Assembly (NCBI RefSeq): GCF_026210795.1
Contig: NC_089450.1
Span: forward strand, 310,001-374,000
From: Rhizophagus irregularis
Taxonomy: Eukaryota; Glomeromycota; Glomeromycetes; Glomerales; Glomeraceae
Length of the DNA stretch: 64,000 nucleotides
Direction: 5' to 3'
Positions within the stretch are counted from its first letter, which is position 1. Every line of letters starts with the position of its first letter. The position numbers and the translations under genes are program-made. Shown piece by piece: positions 1 to 12,724 of this stretch. Below the pieces are notes generated by a model, which did not search any database, was not told where the DNA came from, and was given only the letters and a program-made list of their open reading frames with translations.

Positions 1-18
1 TTATCAAGATTCGTCAAT

Positions 19-2590
19 ATCTTTTGAAAGATTAATTTAGCAGTGTTTTATTTCAGTAATGTGTGATAGGTATATAAATTCAACATATACATATACCTTC
101 CGAATCGATCTTGGATTGAGGAAGATTTATTTTTTGCGTGTTACATCACACCACTATTAATAAACTTGGCAAAAAGTGTGAGAATTTTCTTCACGGGGTG
201 GGATCACATGATTTTATTTTCACGAAATAGTGCAATTTTATTCAAATAAAATAAATTCATCATTAGAATGGATCATATTATATGTACTACATTAAATGGG
301 TAAAAACAAGAAATTTAACAAGAATTGGGTTAATAATAGAGAAAATTGTTTGAAAAAAGAACAATAGTAGTAATTGTATTTTTTTCATGATTTTATGTGC
401 TATGCAGTAAATACCTCCTTTCAGAAGGAATATGAAAAATAAACAAATCTGAAAAAAAATTATATGTGCACATGTGTGCACATGTGCGCATAAAGCATTT
501 TTTTTTTTGTGCACAATCAAAAAATTTGTCATATTTTTATTAATAATTTTTTAAGGCAAATAAAAATTAAAATGTGCACATGAATTTTATACGATTCAGT
601 TTACTACGAAACTGTAATGCAAGTGTTGATTTTGTTTACTTATGGCTTTTACGACTTTTAATGCTTATATTGTGCTTTACATGGAGCAGTTTTGCTATTT
701 TTAAAAAAGTTTTAATGAATAAAATACCCAATAAGAGCTTATATAACTCCTGACTCATAAAACCAAGTCATCTAGACCATATGTGACGATTGTGACGCAT
801 CAAATATGTAAATTTTAATCGACTTGCCCTTAATTAAATAATAATGGATTTTTAAAAAACGCTTGTTCCTTCAGATGTTTCTTTAAGTTCTCTAATAAAT
901 CAGCTTTTAAATATATATAATCCTCTCAAAAAATATCTTTTGAAAGATTAATTTAGCAGTGTTTTATTTCAGTAATGTGTGATAGGTTTATAAATTCAAC
1001 ATATACATGTACCTTCCGAAATCTTGGATTGAGGAAGATTTATTTTTTGCGTGTTACTATTAATAAACTTGGCAAAAAGTGTGAGAATTTTCTTTACGGG
1101 GTGGGATCACATGATTTTATTTTCACGAAATAGTACAATTTTATTAAACAAAATACAAATAAAATAAATTCATCATTAGAATGGATCATATTATATGTAC
1201 CATTAAATGGGTAAAAACAAGAAATTTAACAAGAATTGGGTTAATAATAGAGAAAATTGTTTGAAAAAAGAACAATAGTACAGTGCGGTACCTCTATAAT
1301 AGGTACTCCTTATATCTTGTGATCTAATGGTCAGAATTTTATAAAATTTTAAAATTAGATAGCTTTTAAAAAGATAAATACATTAAGCAAATAAAAAAAT
1401 TTTCTCAATTTTTTTTTGCTGACATAATACAAAATCACATGACTTAAAATAAATTTGATTGGCTAATGCAATACCTAATGTTAATTAGAATTATGCATAA
1501 TTTTTTATATATAATTTATTATTCATTATAATTATTTAAAGTAATTTGATTAAGTATATTATCAGGAACTTTTCTATGGGATTTATATTTTTTTTAGCAA
1601 GTTTTCCCATGATTCCTTTTTGAGAAATAGATATAATATAATTTGTAATAAATAAAAACTACTAAAATTTTTTTTGAATTTTTTTTCAAAATTTTTTTAA
1701 CAAAGCATGGGTAAGTTTATAAGCTAAAATGATTTATTTGAATAAGCACTATCAAATGATTATTTTTTTTTTATGTTACATAAAAATCACTTATTCTCAA
1801 ATTTTTTCCATCATAATAAATTACCCGAACTTCAAACTTATGTAGCACTAGCAAAATTTATTATTTTTTAATCTAACCCGATAAGTTTAAAAGCTTTTGA
1901 TATGCTTTATTAAAATTATCGGTTAGAATTTTAAAATATTATTTTTTGCTAATGTGACATCTTTTTGAAAATGTCACATTATGACTATAAAATTGGGTTG
2001 GTTATAGAGGTACCGCACTGTAGTAATTGTATTTTTTTCATGATTTTATGTGCTATGCAGTAAATACCCCCTTTCAGAAAAATAAACAAATCTGAAAAAA
2101 AATTATATGTGCACATGTGTGCACATGCGCGCATAAAGCATTTTTTTTTTGTGCACAATCAAAAAATTTGTCATATTTTTATTAATATTTTTTTTAAGGC
2201 ACATAAAAATTAAAATGTGCACATGAATTTTATACACTGTGACAGGTTCAGTTTACTACGAAACTGTAATGCAAGTGTTGACTTTGTTTACTTATGGCTT
2301 TTACGACTTTTAATGCTCATATTGTGCTTTACATGGAGCAGTTTTGCTATTTTTAAAAAAGTTTTAATGAATAAAATACCCAATAAGAGCTTATATAACT
2401 CCTGACTTTTAAAAGAATTATTATCCCTATTAAGTCATCTAGACCATATGTGACGCATCAAATATGTAAAATTTAATCGACTTGCCCTTAATTAAATAAT
2501 AATGGATTTTTAAAAAACGCTTGTTCCTTCAGATGTTTCTTTAAGTTCTCTAATAAATCAGCTTTTAAATATATATAATCCTCTCAAAAA
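19..2590. repeat. Tandem duplication, unit about 915 bp
   Basis: The sequence starting near 19 (ATCTTTTGAAAGATTAATTT) starts again near 933 and runs collinearly to about 2590 once the 740-bp MITE at 1281-2020 is removed. Both units contain the GTGCACATGTG-rich stretch, the CCAAT/TATATAA promoter-like block and the start of the pentapeptide gene (near 844 and 2502). The first unit stops just after the first exon begins; only the second continues into a gene. The open frames across this stretch are not conserved between units. Confidence 0.8.
1281..2020. mobile_element. Tc1/mariner-type MITE, 740 bp, TA target duplication
   Basis: Perfect 19-bp terminal inverted repeats CAGTGCGGTACCTCTATAA lie at 1281-1299 and, inverted, at 2002-2020, with TA on each side (1279-1280 and 2021-2022). 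The tandem-repeat partner near 361-380 reads straight through the target without the insert, so the boundaries are defined by an empty site. TA duplication and a CAGT start are characteristic of the Tc1/mariner/pogo superfamily (family knowledge). I see no transposase, so this is a non-autonomous element. Confidence 0.9.
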
Positions 2591-4728
2591 TAATCCTCTC
2601 AATATAATCCCCTCAAAAATAATTCTCTTAAATATAATCCTCTCGAATTTAATCCTCTCGAATACAACCTAATGAACAAAAATAGAGACAAAAACAAAGC
2701 CCAAGGTTTGTAGAGTATGTATTAGTTTTTCAATCTGATCAAGTCTACTAACGACCAGTATTATTATTTAAAAACGCAGGAGATACGGAGGATGAGATTA
2801 CAGAGATCGTAGCGCAAAAGAATGGTTTGTCTTAGCAAAACATTAGTTTATCCGGTCTATTATGTTAATAAAAAAAAACACTTTCTCTACTTTTTCAATG
2901 AAAAAAAAAATAACTGGCCACTTAAATCTCTACTGTTACATATATACTGTATAATGTATAATAATATAAAATATTGTGAAATCCCCCCGTAAGATGCACT
3001 AAGTTTACTAACGACCAGCACTCTTATTTCAGTTATTAATGTTGAAGAAGAAATTGCTGGTCCGAAAGCTGATCTGAAGTTGAGTCCAGAAAAAGTATTA
3101 TTATACAATGGTTTAGATGATGCAGGAAAAGTTATGTTTTTGGATATACTTAGGAGATTGGAAGAAGAAAAGAAAGAAGGAAGAGAGGAAGGAAGAGAGG
3201 AAGGAAGGAAGGAAGAGCGTAAAAGAGGCGTATGTATATATTTATTATCGTGACTTTACTATGCTTTGTATGCTTTGCTAAAATTATAATAGTTTTTTCG
3301 ACGTTTTTTTTCATCTTTAAAATAGATATTCTACGTAAACTTAGTTATTAGTCTTGAAGGAAGTTACTCAACCATCTTGATAAAAAATATTAACCATAAT
3401 TGCTGCTGCGCTGATCAATGTGCTTAATGCGAAGACACAAGACGCAAATATAATTAAATATGGAACTTTAGTATTAAATTCACTTGTTCATGGAGTTCAA
3501 CTTTTTTGGAGCCGTAAGAGAGAGTTCTAATAAGAACTTAATATATTATGGTTGTACACTCCTGCCCTTATTGCCTTATTTATATTGGTAAGCAATTAGA
3601 AGACGGACGTACCTTGTCAGATTATCGTATCCACAAAGAGTACACACTTCATCTTGTACTTAGACTACGTGGAGGAATGTTTGTAGAAACCAGTGGCCGC
3701 AAAGAATTTGATGCATTGCCAGCACTCACGCACTATATGTTAACACCTGAAGAACGTCTACAAAATGGAATCCATGCCGGGATTACTTGTAATTATTGTG
3801 GTAAAAGTGAATGGAAAGGGACGAGGTTAATATAAAATTTATTTTAATAAGCTTTGAATGTCCTTTTTCCTCATTAATACTTAATTTTTAATTTTTTACA
3901 GATTTAAATGTTCGGAATGTCCTGATTATGACTTGTGCTTTGATTGTATTAAAACGCCCAACTTGCTTCATAATGTGCAACATCATTTTCTGAAAATCTT
4001 GAATCCCTTAGACCCAAAGGAATTTCCAAAAGGTCCCCCTGTTGCCTCTGTTACTATCTCCCCAATACTACCAGACACAAAAGAGAAATTGTTAACTCTT
4101 CTACGTGAAGAAGAGCGTCGGAGGTTATCACCTGAAATACAAAAAAATATTATGAAGTTGGGAATGATCCAACGTGTGGCAAAGACTGGATGGATGTTAC
4201 TGATGAGATGCAGCATGAATTAGTTCGAGAGTTTGGATACTCAGATGAGGCAGTACAATTATTGCGACGTGCACCACAACTTTATCCAGGTAAAAAAGTT
4301 TTCTCATCTTTCTTCCTCAACTTTTTTTTTACAATAGTTGATCTTATGTATTTACCATCGTCTAGATGATCCTGAATTCCGTACAACTCAAGTATATGTT
4401 CGCAACAATATTGCTAATGCAGCGAACTTATTTGAACTTTATTCAAATAATCATAATTTATTATACGTAATTATACTTTAATAGTAACTTACATTTTATA
4501 TTAGGGTATAAAATTTAAACGTACCCCCATGGCGTAAGTCAAAAATGAAGTTTTATACCCTTTTTTCCATAATAAATAAAGTTGTAGAGGAGGCAAAAAT
4601 ACACATTCGGTACTCCAGCCACAATATTTTTAGGAACATTTCTTGTTACTATTCCTCCAACTGTCTCATTAGCGTGGCAGGAGTTGGTGCATTAATTTCT
4701 AATCTTTCAAGAGATTTTTTTTTAGCTG
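2502..4728 (+). pseudogene. Pentapeptide/coiled-coil/membrane repeat gene, copy 1, interrupted
   Basis: First and most diverged copy of the unrecognised gene family seen again near 6.9, 14.0 and 40.9 kb. It has an exon start near 2502, an intron with the family donor GTTTGTAGAG and CTAAC branch point, an exon opening V-I-N-V-E-E-E and leading into L-S-P-E-K-V-L-L-Y-N-G-L-D-D-A-G, and a Glu/Arg-rich coiled coil ending near 3230. The hydrophobic last exon begins near 3330 but is split: family sequence stops near 3572 and resumes near 4605, with a foreign ubiquitin/ZZ segment between. Extra bases in exon 1, an AT-rich insertion in an intron (about 2850-2990) and a one-base loss near 4676 make it non-coding as a whole. 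Confidence 0.7.
3573..4605 (+). pseudogene. Captured ubiquitin-ZZ zinc finger host gene fragment
   Basis: The reading frame enters at the last 30 residues of ubiquitin ([13 protein letters not shown] ... L-R-L-R-G-G), then M-F-V-E-T-S-G-R and a ZZ-type zinc finger with paired cysteines (C-N-Y-C, C-S-E-C, C-F-D-C) and a downstream histidine pair. The ZZ domain is split by an intron at 3826-3901 (GT...ACAG, frame kept). A second intron lies at 4290-4365 and joins L-Y-P to D-D-P-E-F-R-T-T. A one-base frameshift near 4160 separates the Lys/Glu-rich linker from N-D-P-T-C-G-K-D-W. The copy lacks the ubiquitin N-terminus and ends abruptly near 4460. ZZ domains bind peptide tails and ubiquitin fusions are cleaved after Gly-Gly (family knowledge). 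Retained introns mean it was copied as DNA, not from mRNA. Confidence 0.75.
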
Positions 4729-4779
4729 AATTACACATGTACTATGAGTGCCATAATAAGCAAAAAATTAATTAATACC

Positions 4780-6455
4780 CGACTATACTGGGCAGATATT
4801 TTTACAATATTGTAAAATTGTTAAAGCATGTTCACGGTATTCTAAATACATTTTTTATATACAATTATTTTTTAAAAGATAAAATACTTTTACGCCATAC
4901 AATTAGAAAAAAATAATTTTTTTTTGCAATTATTTATTAATAAATATCAATATAATTCAGCTTTTAATTACAAATACATATATATTTATTGCATAAAAAA
5001 TTTTTTTAGACAAATGTAAAGAGTTGATACTGTGTTCCAAATAAATATTTATTAACTACATTGAATCATTCCGAATTGAATGACATTTCATATTTATTCT
5101 TCCAAATTTTCTCACCAAAATTTTACGTCTTTAAATAAATATATAATTTTTTTTTATCAAAATAATGGTCTGAAGTATAAAAAATTCGGTATAACTGTAC
5201 ATTGCATTATAGTTGTGTAATAATCTTTCGTGAATAAAAAATAAAGAAAAATAAAAGAATGCCATACCGTTTAAGATAGTCCGATCCGAATACCTGGGTT
5301 TTAAAAATTGTATAATACTTCCGTTCTGACAGTATTAGAAGGATTAAATATATGAAAATTTAAAATATGTTGATTTTATGAAATTAAATAATTCTACATA
5401 TTACAAATTTGATATATTATTAAGTTGAGTACTTTAAGTCAAAAAGGGTATCTTAAGCAGTGCGGTACTGTAATAAAAATAAATTATGATAATTTTAGTA
5501 CAAAAATATTTCAAGTCGATGAATAATTGAACAGAGTTGATAATTTTTGAACCATTAGAGGGAAAGTAAGTATAACGATAATTTTGACCCCAGAAATTTC
5601 AAATGTAAAGATTTCAGAGGGTTAATTTGAGAATATTGAGTGTATTGAGTGAGTTAAATAGTGAAGAATTGTTTGAAAAAATTGCGTTGCATTCTGATCA
5701 TTATATTGCGGAGGATACTAGGAGGCAGTAGGATAAGATTGAGATAAATCAGAAATAATAACATTGCCAGGTGTATCGGGTGTCGTTCATCGCAGGATAT
5801 CCATTATTGTAACGCGAGGAGTATTTGCATTATGGTAATTAATATCTAAATTTTCTGAGCGAATATCAGTTGTTTACGATTGCAAATCACTATAAATTAC
5901 TATTATCCATTTTTAATAGAGTTTATAAATTATGTCTATTATTTATGAATTAAATATCTTAGTTGCGATGAGATATCGGAAAAATGAAGAAATAGTCACC
6001 TGACTTAACTAAAATCGAAATAAACAATCTCTTACAGGTTCGATGTTTCGGTAATTGGGTTATATAGAATGTGAGAGGGGATATGTTTTTCAGAAATTAT
6101 AGAAAAGCGAAGTATCTAAAAGGAACTCGAGTATCTGTTATATATGACTCGTCCCTTTAACGAACATCCATTACTAAAGGTTGAAATTCATTGAAACATA
6201 ATTAATTTTACTGAATTATTTGATTTATTATAAACACAGTGTATAAAAAAAAAACTATAATTTTTTAACGAAGAATTCGCTGATCATCAAAGTCACTACG
6301 CCACAAAAAAATTAAAAATCGATTCTGGTAAAAAAATTTGAGAGATGACCATTGCTTTCCAAAAAATATATATATATTTTTTTTCTTTCATAAAATGAAA
6401 TATTAAAAAGAAAAATAGTTTTTTCTTTTGAGAAATAATTTACCTAAATTTGATT
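4780..6455. repeat. Non-coding 3' part of long repeat, copy 1
   Basis: Collinear with 8,810-10,127 and 42,890-44,250, including the block ending TCTTTTGAGAAATAATTT. At about 6,455 it jumps to sequence equivalent to the start of copy 2, so copy 1 and copy 2 are head-to-tail. About 230 bp near 5,700-5,930 is absent from the other copies. CAGTGCGGTACTG at 5458 resembles one terminus of the MITE at 1281 but has no partner. No gene seen. Confidence 0.6.
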
Positions 6456-6753
6456 TGTAGTAATTGTATTTTTTCATGATTTTATGTGCTAAACAGTAAA
6501 TACCCCCTTTCGGAAGGAAGATGAAAAACAAACAAAAGTGTAAAAAATTATATGTGCACATGTGCACATAGAGCACTTTTTTTGTGCACAATCAAAAAAT
6601 TTGTCACATGTTTATTAATATTTTTTTAAGAAATTTTGTGCACATTAAATTGTGCACATAAATATTAAAATGTGCACATGAATTTTATACACTGTGACGA
6701 TTTGTTTACTTATGGCTTTTACGGCTTTTAATACTCAAATCGTAGCAGTTTAC

Positions 6754-6772
6754 CCAATAAGAGCCTATATAA
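6754..6772 (+). promoter_or_regulatory. CCAAT and TATATAA promoter-like block, copy 2
   Basis: CCAAT at 6754-6758 and TATATAA at 6766-6772 lie about 85 bp upstream of the ATG at 6856. The same pair at similar spacing precedes the gene in every other copy, which supports a real core promoter. Confidence 0.5.
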
Positions 6773-6855
6773 CTCCCGACTGTGTCAGACCACATGTGAC
6801 GCATCAAATATGTATGACAAGATCATGACTGATATATTGATATATTTAAATAACA

Positions 6856-8068
6856 ATGGATTTTTTTTTAAATAAAAAAAACTCTTGTTCCTTCAGATGT
6901 TTCTTTAAATTCTCTAATAAATCAGCTTCTAATATAATCCTCTCAAAAATAATCCTCTCAAAAATAATTCTCTTAAATATAATCCACTCGAATATAATCC
7001 TAATTCTCTCGAATTTACTACTGAAATTGGTCTTCCAAGTAAAAAAAGTCCTCTCGAATTTAATCCTCTCGAATACAACCTAATGAACGCAAATAGAGGC
7101 AAAAGCAGAGCCCAAGGTTTGTAGAGTATGTATTAGTTTATCAATCTGATCAAGTCTACTAACGACCAGTATTATTATTTTAGAAACCGCTGGAAATACA
7201 GAAGATGAGATTACAGAAATCGGAGCGCAAAAGAATGGTTTGTCTTAGCAAACATTAGTTTATCCGGTCTAACCAAGTTTACTAACGACCAGCACCTTAT
7301 TTCAGTTATTAATATTGATGAAGAAGAAATTGTTCCGAAGTTGAGTCCAGCCCAAGGTTTGTAGAGTATGTATTAGTTTTTCAATCTGATCAAGTCTACT
7401 AACGACCAGTATTATTATTTTAAAAACCACAGGAGGTACAAAAGATGGTTTGTCTTAGCAAACATTAGTTTATCCGGTCTAATCAAGTTTACTAACGACA
7501 GCACTCTTATTTCAGTTATTAATGATAAAGATGATCTGAAATTGAGTCCAGAACAAGGATTATTATACAATAGTTTAGATGACGCAGGAAGAGTTGCATT
7601 ATTGGATATACTTAAGAAAGAAAGAAACGAAGGAAAGGAAGAAGGCAGGGAAGAAGGCAGGGAAGCAGGAAGGGAAGAAGGAATGAGGGTAGAGCGTAGA
7701 AGAGGAGTATGTTTATTTTCTATTTTATTATCGTGACTTTACTATGCTTTACTAAATTATAATAGTTTTTTCGACGTTTTTTTTCATCTTTAAAATAGAG
7801 ATTTTACGTAAACTTAGTTATTGGTTTTTTAACCATAGTTGCTGCTGCACTGATCCAAGACGAAACTATAATTAAATATAAAACTTTATTATTAAATACA
7901 CTTGTTCATGGAGTTCAACTTTTTTGGGCAGGAGTGGAAGCCATAAGAGAGAGTTCTAATAAGAACTTAAAATATTATATTTGTACACTCCTGCCCTTAT
8001 TATCCGGAATATTCGTTGTTACTATTCTTTCAACTACCTCTAATCTTTTAAGAGATTATTTTTTGTAG
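6856..8068 (+). CDS. Unrecognised pentapeptide/coiled-coil/two-TM protein, copy 2
   Basis: I do not recognise the family. Inferred exons are 6856-7116, 7184-7237, 7306-7356, (7424-7447), 7516-7706 and 7799-8068; the introns share GTTTGT donors and CTAACGAC branch points. The product would start M-D-F-F-L-N-K-K and carry N-P-L-K/N-P-L-E repeats, acidic exons, S-P-E-Q-G-L-L-Y-N-S-L-D-D-A-G, a Lys/Glu/Gly-Arg-rich coiled coil, and a hydrophobic tail ending L-L-R-D-Y-F-L. A one-base loss in exon 1 puts the repeats out of frame with the later exons. The acceptor of the 24-nt exon has mutated from TAG to TAA, though skipping that exon keeps the frame. The hydrophobic exon is shorter than in copy 3. 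Confidence 0.5.
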
Positions 8069-11000
8069 CCGCAGGTGATCAAATAAACTTCTCAGACGCC
8101 CCAAAAAAAATTCTGCGTAAATCATGTGACCATCACATATCACATGATTGTGATTAAAGAGTTACGTAATTTACATAAATAATAATTTATTAAACTTTTA
8201 TTAAAGTTTCGCTTTTCCACTTTCAATATGAATATTGTAACTACTAGTAATTTACAAAGATGTAAAAATGTCGAAAAAATTTACCTCTAGAATTTGCAAT
8301 GCTTTCTTTTATTATGTAATAAATTGATTACCAATTGAATTCTTTTTATCGATCGTATTAAAAGTGACTTAGATTTAATTGAAGGTAGAGCTTAGGGTTA
8401 GGTTAGGGTTAGTTGCATAGGGAGTTTTAAAATTTGCAAGTAATCATATTGTAAATATCACGTGTTATATCAATCATGTGATTGCGATGATGATGCGCAA
8501 TTATATAAATTAGCATGTAAATTAGTTAGAAAAAGTGTAAAGAATTAACTTAATTTCCTATTTGCGTCATCAATATAAATTATTTCGTCATTAAATTTTA
8601 TAATATTTATTATTTAATTAGGCTCTTTACAAAAACTAATTGCTTCATTGCAGAAACTTGAAATTTTTTAATGTATCATTAAGCTACTTTAACTATGAAT
8701 CTTAAAAGTAACGTGACGGTCAAATTTTTTTAGTATATCTTCCCAATGATGAAATGACATTTGGATGATATCGATGTGGTCATGTAACGTTAATTTGCAT
8801 GACATTTTAATTATACTGGGCAAATATTTTTACAATATTGTGTACGGTGTTCTAAATACATTTTTTATATACAATTATTTTTACAATTAGAAAAAAATAA
8901 TTCTTTTTGCAATTATTTATTAATATAATTCAGCTTTTAATTACAAATACATATTTATTGCATAAAAAAAATTTTTAGACAAATGTAAAGAGTTGATACT
9001 GTGGTTCCAAATAAATATTTATTCACTACATTGAATCATTCCGAATTTTTTGGTTGTAGAATGACATTTCATACCACCAAAATTTTACGTCTTTAAATAA
9101 ATATATATTTTTTTTAATCAAAATATTATAAAAAATTCAGTATAACTGTACATTGCATTATAGACATAGTTGTGTTTTCGTGAATAAAAAATAAAAGAAT
9201 GCCATACCGGATAGTCCGATCCGGGTATAATACAAAATACTCGGTTTTATAAATTGTATAATACTCGGGGTACATCACTCACGGCGGGCGTACATGACAG
9301 TATTAGAAGGATTTAATATATGAAAATTTTAAATTTGATTTATAATAACCATTAAAATATGCTGATTTTATGAAATTAAATAATCTACATATTACAAATT
9401 TGATATATTATTAGTTCGAGTATTTTTTGGATCCGGGAATATCAAAAGTAAATATTTCAGAATGGTTCGTTTGAGAAGAGGAAGCCATTGGAGAGAAAGT
9501 AGGTATAATGATAATTTTGACCCCAGGAATTTCAAATGTAAAGATTTCAGAGGGGTTAATTTGAAGAATTGTTTTGAAAAAATTACGTTGCATACTGATG
9601 TTTGTTATTATATATCTATTATTTATGAATTAAATATATTAGTTGCGATGAGATATCGGAAAAATGAAGAAATAGTCACCTGACTTAACTGGATCTTACA
9701 TAAACAATCTCTTATAGGTTCGATGTTTCGGTAATTGGGTTATATAGAATGTGAGAGAGGATATGTTTTTCAGAAATTATATAAAAGCGAAGTATCTAAA
9801 AGGAACTCGAGTATCTGTTATATATGATTCGTCTCTTTAACGAACATCCATTACTAAAGGTTGAAATTCATTAAACATAATTAATTTTACTGAATTATTT
9901 GTTTTATTATAAACACAGTGTATAAAATAATTAATTTTTAACGAAAAGAATTCGCTGATCATCAAAGTCACTACGCCATAAAAAATTAAAAATTGATTCT
10001 GGTAAAAAAATTGAAGATATGACCATGCTTTCCAAAAAAAAAAAATATTTTTTTTTCATTCATAAAATGAAAATATTAAAAAGAAAAATAGTTTTTCTTT
10101 TGAGAAATAATTTACCTAAATTTGGTTTTGTATTGATAATTTATTTTCTTTGATAAGATTGATAATGAGAGACCCATACTTCATTTGGGTTGATTTGATA
10201 TCTTTAATTTTTTTTATCTATATAAAAGATCATGTTCCTGAAATGTAAACATTCTCATTATTTTTATATTAATGAAATTGTCATTTAGAACCTGCTAGAA
10301 TCATCAAAGAGATTGATGAGATTTTTTGATAGTTTGCCTTTTTGTTTATGTTGAAAAAAAAAATTTTAGTCATTTTTTTAGTAAAATCAAAAAAAAAATT
10401 TCTTGGCATGTTTCACACGACTTAAAAATTTAAAATTCTTTACAGTAACGACACAAAAATAGTTACTTTGATCCCTATTAATTGTTCCTTTTACAGAATT
10501 TAATTACCCAAATAAGTTGCATTCAATGCGACTTCAATGGTCATTTGTTATTCTTGTGTTCGATTTGGAATTCTATTTAGAAGCCTAAAATAAACTAATG
10601 AAACCTCTTTTCCATACTTCGTTTAAAAACGAAAAAGGAAATCAGAATTTAATTTACACGTGACTTCCTGGCCGGAATTATGCATTAATGCATTATTAAG
10701 TGATAGATGATTAACGCGACACTCGTGATGATCGCATCATGGGTTCAGAACTATATAAATAAAATTATTTTACTGTAAAAAAATCGGTATCTTGCAATGT
10801 TTACGTGAGAGAATGTTTCATGATAATCTATTTTATGAGATAATACTTTTGGGGGAGAACCGGGGAGATCGTATATTGTGTCGCGTGACAAATTTTTTTG
10901 AAATTATTTCCTCCAATTTGGTTTTATATTACTAAAAAGATTATTCTTTTATAATTTTTATATTATAAATTATAATGATTATAAAAGTTTTCTTTATTAT

Positions 11001-11280
11001 ATAAGTAATTTTTATTTTATGCGCGCAAAAAATATTTTAATCGATACATCCCATTTTTCTTTCGAATTCCGCATATGAATAAATTACTAATTTTGGACCA
11101 GCACAAACTTTTTTTTAATAGATTCTTACACGTAAAAAATGTGTGAGTAAAAATATTTTGATCATTTATCAATTTTTAATGAGTCCATTTAAAGTATAAT
11201 TAATGAGTTGATAACAAGGTGTTTTTTTTTTTGTGTAAATTAGATAGATATTTCATCGATAATACTTGTTTCATTTTATT
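8069..11280. repeat. Non-coding body of long repeat, copy 2
   Basis: Collinear with 42,152-45,180, with small indels. It contains a short telomere-like tract, poly-A/T stretches and duplicated blocks shared with copy 1. Open frames here (for example 9462-9683) are not conserved between copies and I see no gene. Confidence 0.7.
8392..8412 (+). repeat. Short interstitial telomere-like tract
   Basis: TTAGGGTTAGGTTAGGGTTA-type sequence, about three and a half units of the common fungal telomere repeat TTAGGG with one shortened unit. The equivalent position in copy 4 (42,475-42,495) has the same tract with one substitution, so it predates the duplication. Confidence 0.6.
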
Positions 11281-11299
11281 ATAAATAGACAAAGAATAA

Positions 11300-11502
11300 T
11301 CTTTCGACCCAAGGGCTCTTTCTCGGTATTGGTTCACAAACTTTCATATTTAATCGCGGAGGGACCTCAGGTGTAATAGATACATCATAATGTATAATAT
11401 TGTTTTCGGCATTGTTTTTACTTCAAATAAGTTTGTTCAAACTTTAATCGGTCTTCCTTCACGGCCAATGCTTGGTCTTCTCACAAACGGTGCAATTTCC
11501 AT
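11300..11502 (-). pseudogene. Argonaute N-terminal fragment, decayed (copy 2)
   Basis: Minus-strand sequence collinear with the better preserved Argonaute fragment at 45,212-45,427. It keeps the region encoding G-R-E-G-R-P-I-K-V and H-Y-D-V-S-I-T-P-E-V-P-P, but a deletion of about 10 bp near 11,340 and other indels break the frame. It cannot encode a product. Confidence 0.6.
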
Positions 11503-12575
11503 GATTGATGAAGAAAAAAAAATTAATTTTTATGAGATTTGGAAAGAAAAATCAATTTTCCTAATTCCTTAACACTTGGACTAAAAACTTGAAGGCGGAA
11601 CTGGTTAAACCTTGGGAACAATAATTTGAAATAACTGCTCGATAGCTCCCGGATATTCGACAGCTGCCAAAACCAAAGACAACTACGGCTGGACCGGGTT
11701 ACGGATTATGGAAAGAATCCCTATATTACAGATTCACAGTATATTAAGAAAATTTATAATTTATGAGGGCTTGCAAAAAAATTCATGAGGGTTTTTAAAA
11801 AACAATTAAGCTTGTTAATCCACAATTTTTTTATGGGGGTACTTTGGAAGGTCTCTTTCTTTCTCTTGTAAGGGTTTCTCTCAATAGTACTTTAAGGAAT
11901 CTTTTATTTTAAGAAAGCGAAACTTAATAAAGTTTTTTTAATATATGAATGATTTACTTTTATTTATATACAATGTATTACTTTTGTTCTTTACTTTAAA
12001 CTTTGATGTGAAATTTGCTAATCTTCAATTTCAGAATGTTCTGACCCTGCTTTATTGAGTGAGTACTGAGTAGCATATTGGGCAATGTAAAATAAAAAAA
12101 AAAGTTGTTTCGTTTTATATTCCAATATCTGCGTAACATATACATGGTATAAGAGCGTGGTACCTGATGGTATAAGAACGATACATTTGCTCTCAAATAT
12201 CGTTTTAAAAGATTTGTACGCGACAGAACCCTACAAATTCACCTTATTAATCTAACAGAAAAAATTTTAATAATGAAACATTTCAATCCAGAACTTACCT
12301 TACTACATGACTATTTCGTTCCCTTTTTATTGATATTAGGGTTGTGTTGCTTGACAAACCAAAATCGATGTCTATAAAAATTTTAAACCAATTTAAAGTA
12401 AATCTCAGGATTTATCACTCATTTCTTCTTTCAATTGGTCTTTTTTTTAACGAGATTTATGAATGGAATTGGATTTGCGTGTATAATTTTTTTGATAAAG
12501 TAGTTTATATGGGAAAATGTAAAAAAAAGTCGAGATAGGAAAATAAGTTATATCAATATCGGATTTTTTGAATAT
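11503..12575. repeat. Right end of long repeat, copy 2
   Basis: Collinear with 45,545-46,452; similarity fades after about 12,575 (near TTTTTTGAATATTGTA). Nothing coding is supported; the frames at 11,996-12,196 and 12,344-12,538 are not kept in the partner copy. Confidence 0.6.
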
Positions 12576-12724
12576 TGTAATCATTAAATTATAAACATTA
12601 TTCTAGGCCGAATTAATCCAAAAGTTATGGGAAATGTTAAATGTAGGATACTTTTAATTTGGTCAAATCTTGATTATTCTATTACTCGGAAAGCTTCGTT
12701 TCTTAATTCAGGGACCACAGGGAC

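Noticed and set aside
5458-5470. Second copy of the 740-bp MITE
   Set aside because: Only one terminus-like 12-mer is present and no partner or TA-bounded body follows.
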